Below, one piece after another: positions 55,090 to 64,000 of a stretch of 64,000 nt of DNA; within the stretch, counting starts at the first letter, position 1, and each line of letters starts with the position of its first letter. The translations under genes and the position numbers were made by a program. This DNA is from Anaeromicrobium sediminis (GTDB lineage Bacteria > Bacillota > Clostridia > Peptostreptococcales > Thermotaleaceae), in the NCBI RefSeq assembly GCF_002270055.1, contig NZ_NIBG01000009.1, positions 62,001 through 126,000 of the forward strand, written 5' to 3'. The notes under the pieces were generated by a model. That model worked only from the letters and a program-made list of their open reading frames with translations, had not been told where the DNA came from and searched no databases.

Positions 55090-57384
55090 ATGAATACTTT
55101 GGAAAAAATGGTAGAAAGTATACCGACTCCTGTGTTTATCATAGAAAAGGGAAGAGTAGTTAAACTTAATAGCGAGATGATAGAAATAATAAAGGGAAAA
55201 CTTTTAGCAAAAGAAGATATAAAAAAATATATGAATGATTTATTAGAAAAGGATATATTGAGATTTAAAAAGAGTTCTAAAAAGGTGGTAAATATAAGAA
55301 AAAAAATAGTTGTGAATGGTAGATATGTATATCTAAAAATTAAGTTAAAAAAAGAATTTGATGAAAAAAATACTATCATAAGAATGATGGGTGTTTGTGA
55401 AGATATAACAAATTATGTATTAATCGGAAAAAAAATGAATAAAAATAAATCTAAATTAGAAGCTATACTTGAGAATATGCCAATTCTTATGGATGTAATA
55501 GACAAAGATGGTAATGTTATAGTATGGAATAAGGAATGTGAAAAGGTGACAGGATATTCAAAAAAAGAAGTCATTAGAAATCCTAAAATATGGGAAAAAG
55601 TATATCCAGATGAGGAATATAGAGAAAAGGCTAAGATATCAGTAAGCGAGGATAGATTAGATTTTAGGGATATGGAATTTGATTTAACTTGTAAAGATGG
55701 AACCATAAAAAATATAGCGTGGTTTAATATATCAAAAAGTGTCAAAATATCAGGATGGAACTCTTGGGCCTTTGGTATAGATGTAACTCATAGAAACAGA
55801 ACAAAGGAGATTTTAAGACAAAAATCTAGAGAGATGAATAAAATATTTGAAGCTATTCCAGATCTATATATGAGAATTAATAGGGAAAAAGAAATAGTAG
55901 ATTGTAGAGTGGGAAAAGATTTTAGAGAGCATGTGAATCATAATATAATAGGGAAAAGGATAGAAGATATAGCGTCTGTAGAAATCAGAACATTATTGGA
56001 AAGGAAAATAGATGAAAATTTCAAAAAAAATACCGTAATGGAAGATGAATTTTCACTTAAAATAAATGGTCAATTATATTATTATGAAGTAAGGTTGATT
56101 CCATTTAATCCAGAAGAATTGATTATATTTATTAGAGATATAACTAAGCGTAAGAGTGTGGAGGAAGCCCTTAAAAAGAGTGAAGAAAGGTATAGGAAGT
56201 TTTTTAATATTTGTCCAGATTACATATACCTATATGATTTAAACACAAAAGAAATAATCGATGCAAATCCAGCTTTTTTAAGCAGATTAAAAGTTAATAA
56301 GAGTAAAGTTAAAGAGTTAAATATGAACAATATAATAGATCCATCATATCTTGAACAATGTAATAATACATGCAGCAAATTGTCAGAAGGTAAAAATGTA
56401 AAAGGAATTAAGTTTAAAATGAATGACATAAAAGGAGAAGAATTTTTCGTAGAATCTAGTTGTATCCCCCTTAGTGAAGAGGGCTTAGAAGGAAAAGTAA
56501 TATGTTGTAGTAGAGATATTACAGAAAGAGTACATCTAGAAAGTATAAAAAGGGAGGCGGAAGAAAAAAGTAAACTTTTAAGGGAAGCTGTTGAGCTTGA
56601 AACCATTAGAACAGAATTTTTCTCAAATATATCCCATGAACTTAGAACTCCCATAAACATCATATTAGGAGCAATACAACTTACAGAAATTTATATTAAA
56701 AGCATGGGAGAAACTAAAAGTTTAGATAAAATATGGAATCTTAAAGAGAGAATGAAACAAAACTGTTATAGGTTAATTAGATTGGTTAATAATTTAATTG
56801 ATATTACTAGGATTGATTCTGGGTTTTCAGATTTAAATCTTACAAATTGCAATATAGAAAAACTAGTTGAAGATGTGACCTTATCCATATCTGATTTTAT
56901 AAAATTAAAGGAATTAAATTTAGAATATAGATCTTATATAGATGGGATCATAATAGCCTGTGATCAGGACAAGATAGAGCGAATATTATTAAACTTATTA
57001 TCAAATGCTATTAAGTTCACTAATAAGGGTGATAGAATAATTGTTACTATGGAGGAAACGGATGGGTTTGTACTAATTTCAGTAAAAGATACGGGTATTG
57101 GAATAAAGGAAGAAAGCCAAAAAATAATATTTGATAAATTTAGACAAGTTAATAAATCTTTAGCTAGAAGAAATGAGGGAAGTGGTATAGGATTATCCCT
57201 AGTGAAATCCCTAGTGGAACTGCATAATGGAGAGATTTGTCTAGAAAGTAAATATGGTGAAGGAAGTACTTTTGAATTTAAATTACCAATAGTTAAAACT
57301 AATGAAGAAGTAAAAAAGAATATGTGGGTAGAAGATAGTAAGGTGGAAAAGGTTTCTATAGAATTCTCTGATATATATTTATAA
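55090..57384 (+). CDS. Multi-PAS sensor histidine kinase, orphan
   Basis: A 764-residue kinase without membrane segments. Four PAS-like units fill residues 5-490 (for example GNVIVWNKECEKVTGYSKKE and YLYDLNTKEIIDANPAFLSR). The HisKA domain has FFSNISHELRTPINIILGAI and the ATPase has LNLLSNAIKFTNKGD and DTGIGIKEESQKIIF. ATG 55090 follows GAGAGGGG. No response regulator is adjacent. Such soluble kinases in clostridia often feed the sporulation phosphorelay, which is a possibility here only. Confidence 0.9.
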   Translation: MNTLEKMVESIPTPVFIIEKGRVVKLNSEMIEIIKGKLLAKEDIKKYMNDLLEKDILRFKKSSKKVVNIRKKIVVNGRYVYLKIKLKKEFDEKNTIIRMMGVCEDITNYVLIGKKMNKNKSKLEAILENMPILMDVIDKDGNVIVWNKECEKVTGYSKKEVIRNPKIWEKVYPDEEYREKAKISVSEDRLDFRDMEFDLTCKDGTIKNIAWFNISKSVKISGWNSWAFGIDVTHRNRTKEILRQKSREMNKIFEAIPDLYMRINREKEIVDCRVGKDFREHVNHNIIGKRIEDIASVEIRTLLERKIDENFKKNTVMEDEFSLKINGQLYYYEVRLIPFNPEELIIFIRDITKRKSVEEALKKSEERYRKFFNICPDYIYLYDLNTKEIIDANPAFLSRLKVNKSKVKELNMNNIIDPSYLEQCNNTCSKLSEGKNVKGIKFKMNDIKGEEFFVESSCIPLSEEGLEGKVICCSRDITERVHLESIKREAEEKSKLLREAVELETIRTEFFSNISHELRTPINIILGAIQLTEIYIKSMGETKSLDKIWNLKERMKQNCYRLIRLVNNLIDITRIDSGFSDLNLTNCNIEKLVEDVTLSISDFIKLKELNLEYRSYIDGIIIACDQDKIERILLNLLSNAIKFTNKGDRIIVTMEETDGFVLISVKDTGIGIKEESQKIIFDKFRQVNKSLARRNEGSGIGLSLVKSLVELHNGEICLESKYGEGSTFEFKLPIVKTNEEVKKNMWVEDSKVEKVSIEFSDIYL

Positions 57385-57416
57385 AAAAACTCTCTGGATT
57401 AATCCAGAGAGTTTTT
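57385..57416. terminator. Bidirectional terminator between convergent genes
   Basis: AAAAACTCTCTGGATT pairs perfectly with AATCCAGAGAGTTTTT with no loop spacing beyond the central bases. It serves the kinase and the NupC gene. Confidence 0.9.
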
Positions 57417-57422
57417 GATTTA

Positions 57423-58643
57423 TTATACTAATATACCAGCTACAGTAGCTGTCATAAATGCTGCTAAACTTCCACCAATTAAAGATTTCATACCTAGTTT
57501 TGCAAGGTCAGAACGTCTTTCTGGTGCTAGAGGTCCAATACCTCCAATTTGAATACCTATAGAACTGAAATTTGCAAATCCGCATAAAGCGTAAGTTAAG
57601 ATAATTACAGTTCTTGGTTGTAATGCACCTTCAGAAATTAAAGTACTTAAGTTAGCATAAGCAAAGAATTCGTTGATAACGATCTTTTGTCCTAATAAGC
57701 TTGCTGCTTGTAATGCATCTACAGAAGGTACACCCATAACTAATGCTAATGGATAGAATAATCTTCCTAAAAGCCATTCTAAACTTAAGTAATCCATACC
57801 CAATAATCCACCAAACCAACCAACTAAGGCATTTACAACTGCAACTAATGCGATGAATGATAATAACATTGCTCCAACATTTAATGCTAATTGAAGACCT
57901 TCAGAAGTTCCTCTTGCTGCTGCATCAATGATGTTTGAATCAAGTTGCTCTAATTCCATTTTTACAGATCCCTTTGTTACAGGTGTTTCTGTTTCAGGAA
58001 CTATAATCTTTGAGATTATTAAACTTGCAGGAGCAGACATGATACTAGCTGCAATTAAGTGTCCTGCAGATACTCCCATTGATACATAACCAGCCATAAC
58101 ACCACCAGCAACTGTAGCCATACCACCAGTCATAACAGTTAAAAGCTCTGATTTAGTCATTGTAGCTATGAAAGGTCTAATAACTAAAGGTGCTTCCGTT
58201 TGACCAACGAAAATGTTAGCAGCTGCTGATAAAGATTCAGCACCACTAGTTCCAAGAGTTTTAGACATTACTCTTGCTAAAACTGTAATGATTTTTTCCA
58301 TAACGCCTAAATAATACAATACAGCCATTAAAGCTGAGAAGAATATTATAGTTGGTAATATTTGTAGTGCAAATATGAATCCAAACTTACTTGGGTCAAG
58401 TAAATCACCAAATAAGAAAGCTGTACCTTGTTTAGTAAATTCCAATAGATTTGTTACTAGATCATTTAATACAGTAAATAACTTTTGTCCTGGTGACCAA
58501 GTTAATATTAATACTCCGAAAACTAATTGCATAATAATACCAGTTAATACTAATTTCCAATTGATAGCTTTTTTGTTTTCAGAAATTAAGTATGCTAGAC
58601 CAACCATTACTGCAAGTCCTAAAAAACTAATGATTTTTTCCAA
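57423..58643 (-). CDS. nupC: NupC-family nucleoside transporter
   Basis: A 406-residue membrane protein of the concentrative nucleoside transporter family. The pattern is seen in VFGVLILTWSPGQKLF, ANIFVGQTEAPLVIRPFIA, GGMATVAGGVMAGYV and YALCGFANFSSIGIQIGG, the last three being the substrate and sodium/proton site loops. The start is taken as TTG 58643, eight bases after AAGGAG; a GTG at 58652 would sit on that site. It stands divergent to the deoxyribose operon and supplies nucleosides to it and to adenosine deaminase. Confidence 0.92.
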   Translation of the reverse strand: MEKIISFLGLAVMVGLAYLISENKKAINWKLVLTGIIMQLVFGVLILTWSPGQKLFTVLNDLVTNLLEFTKQGTAFLFGDLLDPSKFGFIFALQILPTIIFFSALMAVLYYLGVMEKIITVLARVMSKTLGTSGAESLSAAANIFVGQTEAPLVIRPFIATMTKSELLTVMTGGMATVAGGVMAGYVSMGVSAGHLIAASIMSAPASLIISKIIVPETETPVTKGSVKMELEQLDSNIIDAAARGTSEGLQLALNVGAMLLSFIALVAVVNALVGWFGGLLGMDYLSLEWLLGRLFYPLALVMGVPSVDALQAASLLGQKIVINEFFAYANLSTLISEGALQPRTVIILTYALCGFANFSSIGIQIGGIGPLAPERRSDLAKLGMKSLIGGSLAAFMTATVAGILV

Positions 58644-58652
58644 TTTCGACAC

Positions 58653-59332
58653 TCCTTCTTGTTGATTTTAGTACATTTATTAGCGAAAACATTTTCCTGG
58701 CCAATGGCCGATAGAAAAAAGTATACGACATATATCGACAAAATGCAAGTGCAAAAAAATTTATTTTACGTATTGACTACTTGACAAAAAAATATTATTA
58801 TTAATTTATCCTTTTCAATTTCGGAAAGGGTTCGCCATGTTAAAAAATAAAAATTGACAATCCTTCCATAGGGGGATTTTAGGTTGACTGCCTATAAACA
58901 GTTAGTAGACTTATGTCTATGAAAAGGGTGATAACACGGATTATATTCGTCCCTTAGATAAATGAAATAATTTATCTAAGGGACGTTTTTATTTATTTTT
59001 GCTAAAATTACCAACTTATGTCAAAATCCCCTTTATATGAAAGTATAATTGTAATAGGAACAGATTTAGGAAAAAATATGGTTTTTTTAAGCTATATTTT
59101 ATTTGATTTAAAGAAGAACGAGCTAATTAATCATTTTATAAATTATTAGAAGTATTATTAGCTTAACCACAAGGCACAAAATACATAAAATATATTATGT
59201 GTTTGGATAAAAGTAACAAAGAAATTTAAAGATTTTAAATATAGTATATGCAAATACTAAATAGAAATAATAATTTATGTAAAAATTAAAATTCTATTTA
59301 TATAAAAATTAGAAAGTTGGAGGGATTTTATT
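58653..59332. other. 680-bp intergenic region, nupC / deoC
   Basis: No gene was seen. The left part should carry the nupC promoter. The centre contains an attenuator-like element (58904-58990). The 340 bp between it and deoC are very AT-rich and appear empty, long for a leader, as if a gene had been lost or the deoC promoter lies here. Confidence 0.55.
58926..58990 (+). promoter_or_regulatory. T-box-like antiterminator and terminator
   Basis: GGG, a 7-base bulge TGATAAC, an ACGGA/TTCGT hairpin and CCC form the shape of a T-box antiterminator. The terminator CGTCCCTTAGATAAAT / ATTTATCTAAGGGACG with TTTTT uses the same CGTCCC, so the two are mutually exclusive. The usual T-box bulge is TGGNACC, in which TGGN pairs with the tRNA end; here it is TGATAAC. 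No full stem I was found upstream. A hairpin TAGAC/GTCTA precedes it at about 58904-58917. Confidence 0.55.
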
Positions 59333-60001
59333 ATGAATATTGCATCTTATATTGATCACACAATTCTTAAAGCAGACACTACAAAGGAGCAGGTACTAAA
59401 GGTTTGTGAAGAAGCTAAAAAGTATAAATTTGCTTCAGTATGTGTAAATAGTTGTTACACAAAATTAGTTGCAAAAGAATTAGAGGGAACTGGGGTAGAT
59501 GTTACTACAGTAGTAGGTTTTCCTTTAGGAGCAATGGAAATTGAATCAAAAGCTTTTGAAACTAAGAGATCTATTGAACTTGGAGCAACAGAAATAGATA
59601 TGGTAATTAACATTGGAGCTTTAAAAGACAAGGACTATGATTATGTACTTAGAGACATAAAAGCTGTAGTAGATGCGGCTAAGGGAAAGGCTTTAGTTAA
59701 GGTTATTATAGAAGCTTGCCTATTAACTGACGAAGAAAAAGTAAAGGTATGTGAGTTGTCTAAGGAAGCTGGAGCTGATTTTGTAAAGACTTCTACAGGA
59801 TTTAGTACAGGTGGAGCAACAGTAGAAGATATTAAATTAATGAGAGAAACTGTAGGTCCTGAAATGGGAGTTAAAGCTTCAGGTGGAGTTAGAACTAAGG
59901 AAGATGCACAAGCTGTTATTGAAGCTGGAGCTAGTAGAATCGGTGCTAGTGCGTCTGTAAATATTGCAGAAGGAACTAAGAACGAAAGTACTGGATACTA
60001 A
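59333..60001 (+). CDS. deoC: Deoxyribose-phosphate aldolase
   Basis: A 222-residue class I aldolase that splits deoxyribose-5-phosphate into acetaldehyde and glyceraldehyde-3-phosphate. The Schiff-base lysine is in [27 protein letters not shown] and [13 protein letters not shown] are also standard. GGAGGG precedes the ATG. It opens a three-gene nucleoside operon. Confidence 0.97.
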   Translation: MNIASYIDHTILKADTTKEQVLKVCEEAKKYKFASVCVNSCYTKLVAKELEGTGVDVTTVVGFPLGAMEIESKAFETKRSIELGATEIDMVINIGALKDKDYDYVLRDIKAVVDAAKGKALVKVIIEACLLTDEEKVKVCELSKEAGADFVKTSTGFSTGGATVEDIKLMRETVGPEMGVKASGGVRTKEDAQAVIEAGASRIGASASVNIAEGTKNESTGY

Positions 60002-60022
60002 TTCTTAAGGCAGGTGAATAAA

Positions 60023-61348
60023 ATGAGAATGTATGATTTGATAATGAAAAAAAGAAATGGTTCTGAGCTTACGACAGAAGAAATAAACTTCTTCGTTGAT
60101 GGTTATACAAAGGGAGAAATTCCTGATTATCAAGTTTCAGCTATGATGATGGCAATATATTTTCAAAAGATGAATAAAAGAGAAACTGCTGATTTAACAA
60201 TGGCTATGGTAAATAGTGGAGAAATCATAGACTTATCAGGTATTAATGGAGTGAAAGTAGATAAGCACAGTACAGGTGGTGTTGGTGATACAACTACATT
60301 AATATTAGGACCTATGGTTGCAGCAGCAGGAGTACCTGTAGCTAAAATGTCAGGCCGTGGACTTGGACACACAGGTGGAACTATAGATAAATTAGAATCT
60401 TTTCCAGGATTTACTGTTGATATGCCAATTGAAAAGTTCGTGGAAAATGTTAATAAAGATAAAATTGCAGTTGGAGGCCAAACGGCTAACTTAGCACCAG
60501 CAGATAAGAAATTATATGCTTTAAGGGATGTAACAGCCACAGTTGATAACCTTTCATTAATTGCAAGTAGTATAATGAGCAAAAAAATAGCTTCTGGAGC
60601 AGAAGCCATTGTACTAGATGTAAAAACTGGTAGTGGCGCTTTTATGAAGGAAGAAGATGCTTCTTTTGAATTAGCTAAAGAAATGGTTGATATAGGAACT
60701 AATGTGAAAAGAAACACAGTTGGTGTAGTTACTGATATGGATCAACCTCTAGGTTATGCAGTAGGAAATATATTAGAAGTTAAGGAAGCTATTGATACAT
60801 TAATGGGAAAAGGTCCTGAGGATTTAACAGAACTTTGTCTAACATTAGGATCTCACATGCTAGTTTTAGGTGGAAAAGCTAAGGATCCTAAAGAAGCTAG
60901 AGCTATGTTAGAAGAAACTATAACTTCTAAAACTGCATTAGGAAAGTTAAAAGAATTTGTTGGGGCCCAAGGTGGAGACTCATCATATGTGGATAATCCA
61001 GAAAAATTTGAAACACCAAAGATTGTAGAAGAAGTATTAGCTAAGGAATCTGGATATGTAAAAGGAATTAAAGCTGATGATGTGGGAAGAGCAGCATTAG
61101 TACTTGGTGCAGGAAGAGAAACAAAGGAAAGTATAATTGACCTTTCTGTGGGAATTATGCTTAAGAAGAAAATTGGTGATTATGTAAAAACTGGTGAAGC
61201 CATAGCTACCATATATGCCAATGATCTACAAAAGAAAGAAGTATCAGAAAAGATATTATTAGATTCATATACAATAGTAGAAGAAAAAATTCTTCCAAAT
61301 AAATTAATTAAAGGTATCGTAACTAAGAATGGAATAGAGAAATACTAG
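60023..61348 (+). CDS. pdp: Pyrimidine-nucleoside phosphorylase
   Basis: A 441-residue enzyme that splits thymidine, uridine or deoxyuridine with phosphate. The motif [19 protein letters not shown] is unbroken and the phosphate loop [13 protein letters not shown] is present, as are the C-terminal domain features ([15 protein letters not shown]). ATG 60023 is used, since a GTG at 60014 overlaps the AGGTG site. It works with deoC downstream of uptake by NupC. Confidence 0.95.
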   Translation: MRMYDLIMKKRNGSELTTEEINFFVDGYTKGEIPDYQVSAMMMAIYFQKMNKRETADLTMAMVNSGEIIDLSGINGVKVDKHSTGGVGDTTTLILGPMVAAAGVPVAKMSGRGLGHTGGTIDKLESFPGFTVDMPIEKFVENVNKDKIAVGGQTANLAPADKKLYALRDVTATVDNLSLIASSIMSKKIASGAEAIVLDVKTGSGAFMKEEDASFELAKEMVDIGTNVKRNTVGVVTDMDQPLGYAVGNILEVKEAIDTLMGKGPEDLTELCLTLGSHMLVLGGKAKDPKEARAMLEETITSKTALGKLKEFVGAQGGDSSYVDNPEKFETPKIVEEVLAKESGYVKGIKADDVGRAALVLGAGRETKESIIDLSVGIMLKKKIGDYVKTGEAIATIYANDLQKKEVSEKILLDSYTIVEEKILPNKLIKGIVTKNGIEKY

Positions 61349-61365
61349 GAAGTAGGAGTGGACAT

Positions 61366-61842
61366 ATGAACATAGTTATTGCAATAGGTATTGCATCTGG
61401 AATTTTAGCAGGTTGTTGGGTTATGAGTAGCATGTCACTAGGATTTATAACTTTTGCTGGATTTTTCGGATGGTCAAGCTTTTTTGTTGCCGGTGGAGAC
61501 GAAGCAGGAATTAAAAAAACGTTGATAAATAATTTAAGTGGTGTATTTTGGGGAATATTAGCAGTTAAATTCGGAGACTTTCTAGCTCCTATTATAGGAA
61601 CGAAGTTGGCACTAGGTATTGCTAATGGTATGGGCTCGGCAATAATTTGCTGGATGTCAAGGTATAAGCCATTTTCATCAATACCCGCTTCATTCATAGG
61701 ATGTTCTACTTATTTTGCAACTAACTTTAATATTATGGGCACAATAGTAGGACTTATAATAGGACAGTGTATAGGATTAATATCAGTAAAACTTACTGAT
61801 GTAATAGCAAAAAGTAAAAGTAGCGTAGTAGCAGAACAATAA
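61366..61842 (+). CDS. DUF1097 family membrane protein
   Basis: A 158-residue protein with about four to five membrane spans and the Gly/Ser-rich pattern of DUF1097 proteins (GFFGWSSFFVAGGDEAG, GIANGMGSAIICWMSRYKPF, IPASFIGCSTYFA). AGGAGTGG precedes the ATG. It is the third gene of the deoC-pdp operon. Its role is not known; transport of a nucleoside breakdown product is possible. Confidence 0.85.
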   Translation: MNIVIAIGIASGILAGCWVMSSMSLGFITFAGFFGWSSFFVAGGDEAGIKKTLINNLSGVFWGILAVKFGDFLAPIIGTKLALGIANGMGSAIICWMSRYKPFSSIPASFIGCSTYFATNFNIMGTIVGLIIGQCIGLISVKLTDVIAKSKSSVVAEQ

Positions 61843-61866
61843 AAAGAGGCGTAAGCCTCTTTTTTA
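61841..61866 (+). terminator. Terminator of the deoC-pdp operon
   Basis: AAAAAGAGGC pairs perfectly with GCCTCTTTTT around GTAA. Confidence 0.9.
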
Positions 61867-61875
61867 TTTACATAT

Positions 61876-62754
61876 TTATTCTATGAAATTTGTTAAAGTA
61901 CCAATTTTTTCAATATAACATTCCACTTTGTCCTTTGAATTTAAGAATTTAAAAGGAGAGAATCCAAGACCTACACCTGATGGGGTGCCTGTTATGATAA
62001 TATCTCCTGCTTTTAATTCCATTCCCTTTGATAAGTCACTTATTACATTGGCAATATTAAATATCATGTTTTTAGTGTTAGAATTCTGTCTAAGTTCACC
62101 ATTTACACTACATTTTATATCTAGTTCTACTGGAAATGGTATTTGAGATTTATGTACAATATAGGGGCCCATTGGGCAGAAGGTTTCTAAACTCTTTCCC
62201 TTGAACCATTGAGTGTGTTTGCGCTGTAAATTTCTAGCAGACACATCATTTACTATGGTGTATCCAAAAACATATTCTTCAGCCTCGTCTTCTTTGATAT
62301 TTATCCCATCTTTTCCTATTATTACTCCTAACTCTACCTCATAATCAATCATCTTAGTTATTTCACTATGATTTTTAATGATATCCAAATGTCCTATTGC
62401 TGGATTGGCTATTTTAGAAAAATATATAGGAAATTTAGGAATGTTGTCATCGGCTCCTGGTAATCCTACTACTTCTTTTGCATGGTCTAAATAGTTTTTA
62501 CCTAAACAAAAAATATTTCTTTTAGGATGGGGAATAGGAGCTAATAATTTCACTTCACTTAAAGGAATAGAGTTTAAGTTAGAGGAGTCCATTAGGTTAT
62601 TTATCTCTTCTAGTATAGATTCATTAAATGTACAAATAAAATCATTTAGAGTTTTTGATTTGAAAATTTCGCTTAGGGGAATTATTTTATCTTTATTTTT
62701 ATTTAGCATTCCATAATTTTTTTCGTCTTTATGTAAATAGGTTAAAAAATACAT
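61876..62754 (-). CDS. Fumarylacetoacetate hydrolase family protein
   Basis: A 292-residue FAH-superfamily enzyme. The metal site is shown by MIDYEVELGVIIGKDG and the family marks IFCLGKNYLDHAKEV, YTIVNDVSARNLQ, GKSLETFCPMGPYIV and DIIITGTPSGVG. Members hydrolyse or decarboxylate acyl-pyruvates and related diketo acids. AAAGGAGGT precedes the ATG. It is alone on its strand; the actual substrate is unknown. Confidence 0.9.
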   Translation of the reverse strand: MYFLTYLHKDEKNYGMLNKNKDKIIPLSEIFKSKTLNDFICTFNESILEEINNLMDSSNLNSIPLSEVKLLAPIPHPKRNIFCLGKNYLDHAKEVVGLPGADDNIPKFPIYFSKIANPAIGHLDIIKNHSEITKMIDYEVELGVIIGKDGINIKEDEAEEYVFGYTIVNDVSARNLQRKHTQWFKGKSLETFCPMGPYIVHKSQIPFPVELDIKCSVNGELRQNSNTKNMIFNIANVISDLSKGMELKAGDIIITGTPSGVGLGFSPFKFLNSKDKVECYIEKIGTLTNFIE

Positions 62755-62872
62755 ATTTTTACCTCCTTTATATAGATAATATTCAACAAATTATTTGTAA
62801 ATCCTTTATATAGAAAAGTTCTTGTGGGAATAATAAATAATTAGTAAAGGATAAGATAGAAAGGAATTTAAT

Positions 62873-64000
62873 ATGAAGAAGGAAGAAATTAAAAGCTTGC
62901 ATATATTTATGTTTCCATTTTCTTGGAAAATCATGAATCGAAGTAAATTTGACTTAAATAAAGAATCTGATTTAAAGTTATTTATGAAAGACCTTTCTGA
63001 TAAATGGCAATACGAAATGCATAATGGAGATAATGAAGACGGATATAATGAATTAATGTATTTTTTTGACCATGGTAAGGATGCCATGTTTTGTAGATAT
63101 GAGCCTTCTCATAAAAAGTATGCTGAACAAATGGTCTTTAATTATAAGTACAAGGAAAAGAATGGGAAATACAATATTTGTGTAAGAAAAAAAGATGAGA
63201 TTTTTAAGTATGCTTTATCTATTGATAAGATACGATTGAAAGTGTATAAGACGGGAATTGGGATAATATCCTTTTATTTAATAAATAAAAAATATAGTAA
63301 CAAAGAAGATATTTTAAAGATAAATGACTATGGAAGACGAATATATCCTCCTTTTTTACCTATAGATAGGGCAAAAGAAATATTACTAGCTGATAGGATA
63401 GAAATTCAATTTGAAAAATACAATATAAAGGAAGAGTTTGAAAGTGTTATAAAAAATAAATACAAAGTGCCTAGTATAATACTAAAATTATTAGGAGAAA
63501 AATTTAAGGCACAGAAAAACCTATATAAAGGAAGAAAAGTGCACATAACTCCCATAATTGATGATAGAATGTTTGTCATATGTTGGTATGGAAGTGATGA
63601 ATTGATTGAAAAATTTAAGATGCATCAAAGGGGGAAATACAAATATGAAGGAGATTTGTATTGGTATAATTTCATTGCCATAAATAATAACGCTCCTAAA
63701 TACCAAAGTTCAAAATATATTAGACCCTTTATTAAGGAACATACCTATGATAGATGGATAAAAAAGGGAAGTCTATACGGAATAACTGAAAATTCATTAG
63801 TTTTAATATCTAATGAACTGGATAAACTAGAAGAAATTTTTTTGAATCCGTGGAAATTGATAGAAGATTTAAAGACCATATACTATGATATAGTTTGTTT
63901 AGCTTTAGCACAAAGGGCTTCCGTATTGAAGTTTTCAAATGAGGTTGCAACCATATCCATGATGAAAAAAGACGATTTGATAAAAAAAATAAGTAGATTA
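62873..64000 (+). CDS. Unknown protein, truncated by window end
   Basis: A frame of 376 codons from ATG 62873, preceded by AAAGGA, stays open to the window edge. It begins MKKEEIKSLHIFMFPFSWK and includes YFFDHGKDAMFCRYEP, KTGIGIISFYLINKKYSN, DYGRRIYPPFLPID and, near the edge, DIVCLALAQRASVLKFSNEV, which looks helical and may lead into a coiled coil. I do not recognise a named family with confidence; the pattern resembles large conserved Firmicute proteins of unknown function. The 118-bp gap upstream serves both this gene and the FAH gene. Confidence 0.75.
   Translation, partial: MKKEEIKSLHIFMFPFSWKIMNRSKFDLNKESDLKLFMKDLSDKWQYEMHNGDNEDGYNELMYFFDHGKDAMFCRYEPSHKKYAEQMVFNYKYKEKNGKYNICVRKKDEIFKYALSIDKIRLKVYKTGIGIISFYLINKKYSNKEDILKINDYGRRIYPPFLPIDRAKEILLADRIEIQFEKYNIKEEFESVIKNKYKVPSIILKLLGEKFKAQKNLYKGRKVHITPIIDDRMFVICWYGSDELIEKFKMHQRGKYKYEGDLYWYNFIAINNNAPKYQSSKYIRPFIKEHTYDRWIKKGSLYGITENSLVLISNELDKLEEIFLNPWKLIEDLKTIYYDIVCLALAQRASVLKFSNEVATISMMKKDDLIKKISRL

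Noticed and set aside
60163-60717. 184-residue minus-strand frame
   Set aside because: It is a shadow of the well-supported pyrimidine-nucleoside phosphorylase gene, rich in Ser/Thr/Pro as expected from reverse reading.
1-64000. CRISPR arrays, insertion sequences, prophage, tRNA or rRNA genes
   Set aside because: I looked for repeat-spacer patterns, transposase-like frames, integrases and cloverleaf signatures and saw none.

Overview
The window looks like the chromosome of an AT-rich, anaerobic, endospore-forming member of the Clostridia. Supporting signs are the codon bias, strong GGAGG-type ribosome sites, a gerA-type germination operon, DegV and LicT-type regulators and a sigma-54 activated methionine gamma-lyase. 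I saw no tRNA, rRNA, CRISPR array, insertion sequence or prophage. Species cannot be named from the sequence alone.

Layout. 1-508: 5' part of an NhaC-type antiporter (minus). 654-2894: AraC regulator fused to a degenerate GH39-like domain (minus), divergent from a carnitine catabolic operon at 3300-11637: BKACE-type cleavage enzyme, L-carnitine dehydrogenase, small symporter subunit, Na+/solute symporter, esterase, ADP-forming acyl-CoA synthetase and CoA-transferase A and B. 11810-13564: a carnitine acyltransferase whose frame is broken by one in-frame TGA. 13581-17836: WYL regulator, zinc-ribbon protein, YaiI/YqxD protein, DegV protein and adenosine deaminase. 18128-22979: gerKA-KB-KB-KC with a duplicated B gene. 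23363-26312: a TyrR-like sigma-54 activator and methionine gamma-lyase with a -24/-12 promoter. 26775-49306: surface glycan locus (dTDP-rhamnose genes, large multidomain glycosyltransferases, a NeuA-like cytidylyltransferase, methyltransferases, a minus-strand five-gene sugar cassette, GDP-mannose synthesis). 49520-51196: HAD phosphatase and a secreted peptidoglycan-binding protein. 51391-54955: LicT-type antiterminator with its RNA target, nagA, nagB and a PTS EIIA. 55090-57384: orphan PAS histidine kinase. 57423-61842: NupC transporter, then deoC, pdp and a DUF1097 protein, with a T-box-like attenuator between them. 61876-64000: FAH-family hydrolase and a truncated unknown gene.

How the carnitine genes fit together (inference from known families): uptake by the symporter; oxidation to 3-dehydrocarnitine; BKACE cleavage with acetyl-CoA to betainyl-CoA and acetoacetate; CoA transfer to acetoacetate by the AtoDA-like pair, releasing glycine betaine; possible ATP recovery by the ADP-forming synthetase. 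The acyltransferase and the esterase could release carnitine from acylcarnitines. Betaine is a substrate of selenium-dependent betaine reductase in many clostridia, so a selenocysteine-decoding host is plausible.

The most striking observation is the in-frame TGA in the acyltransferase. The 59 codons after it, in the same frame, encode the expected C-terminus of the family. By ungapped comparison from memory the TGA falls at a cysteine of mammalian carnitine acetyltransferase. A small hairpin with a G in its loop starts at the distance expected of a bacterial SECIS. It is a candidate new selenoprotein, with a recent nonsense mutation as the main alternative. Other points of interest are a likely ATT start codon in a glycosyltransferase, a T-box-like attenuator with a changed tRNA-binding bulge, a 40-bp palindrome upstream of the sigma-54 promoter, and a repeated non-coding element in the glycan locus.
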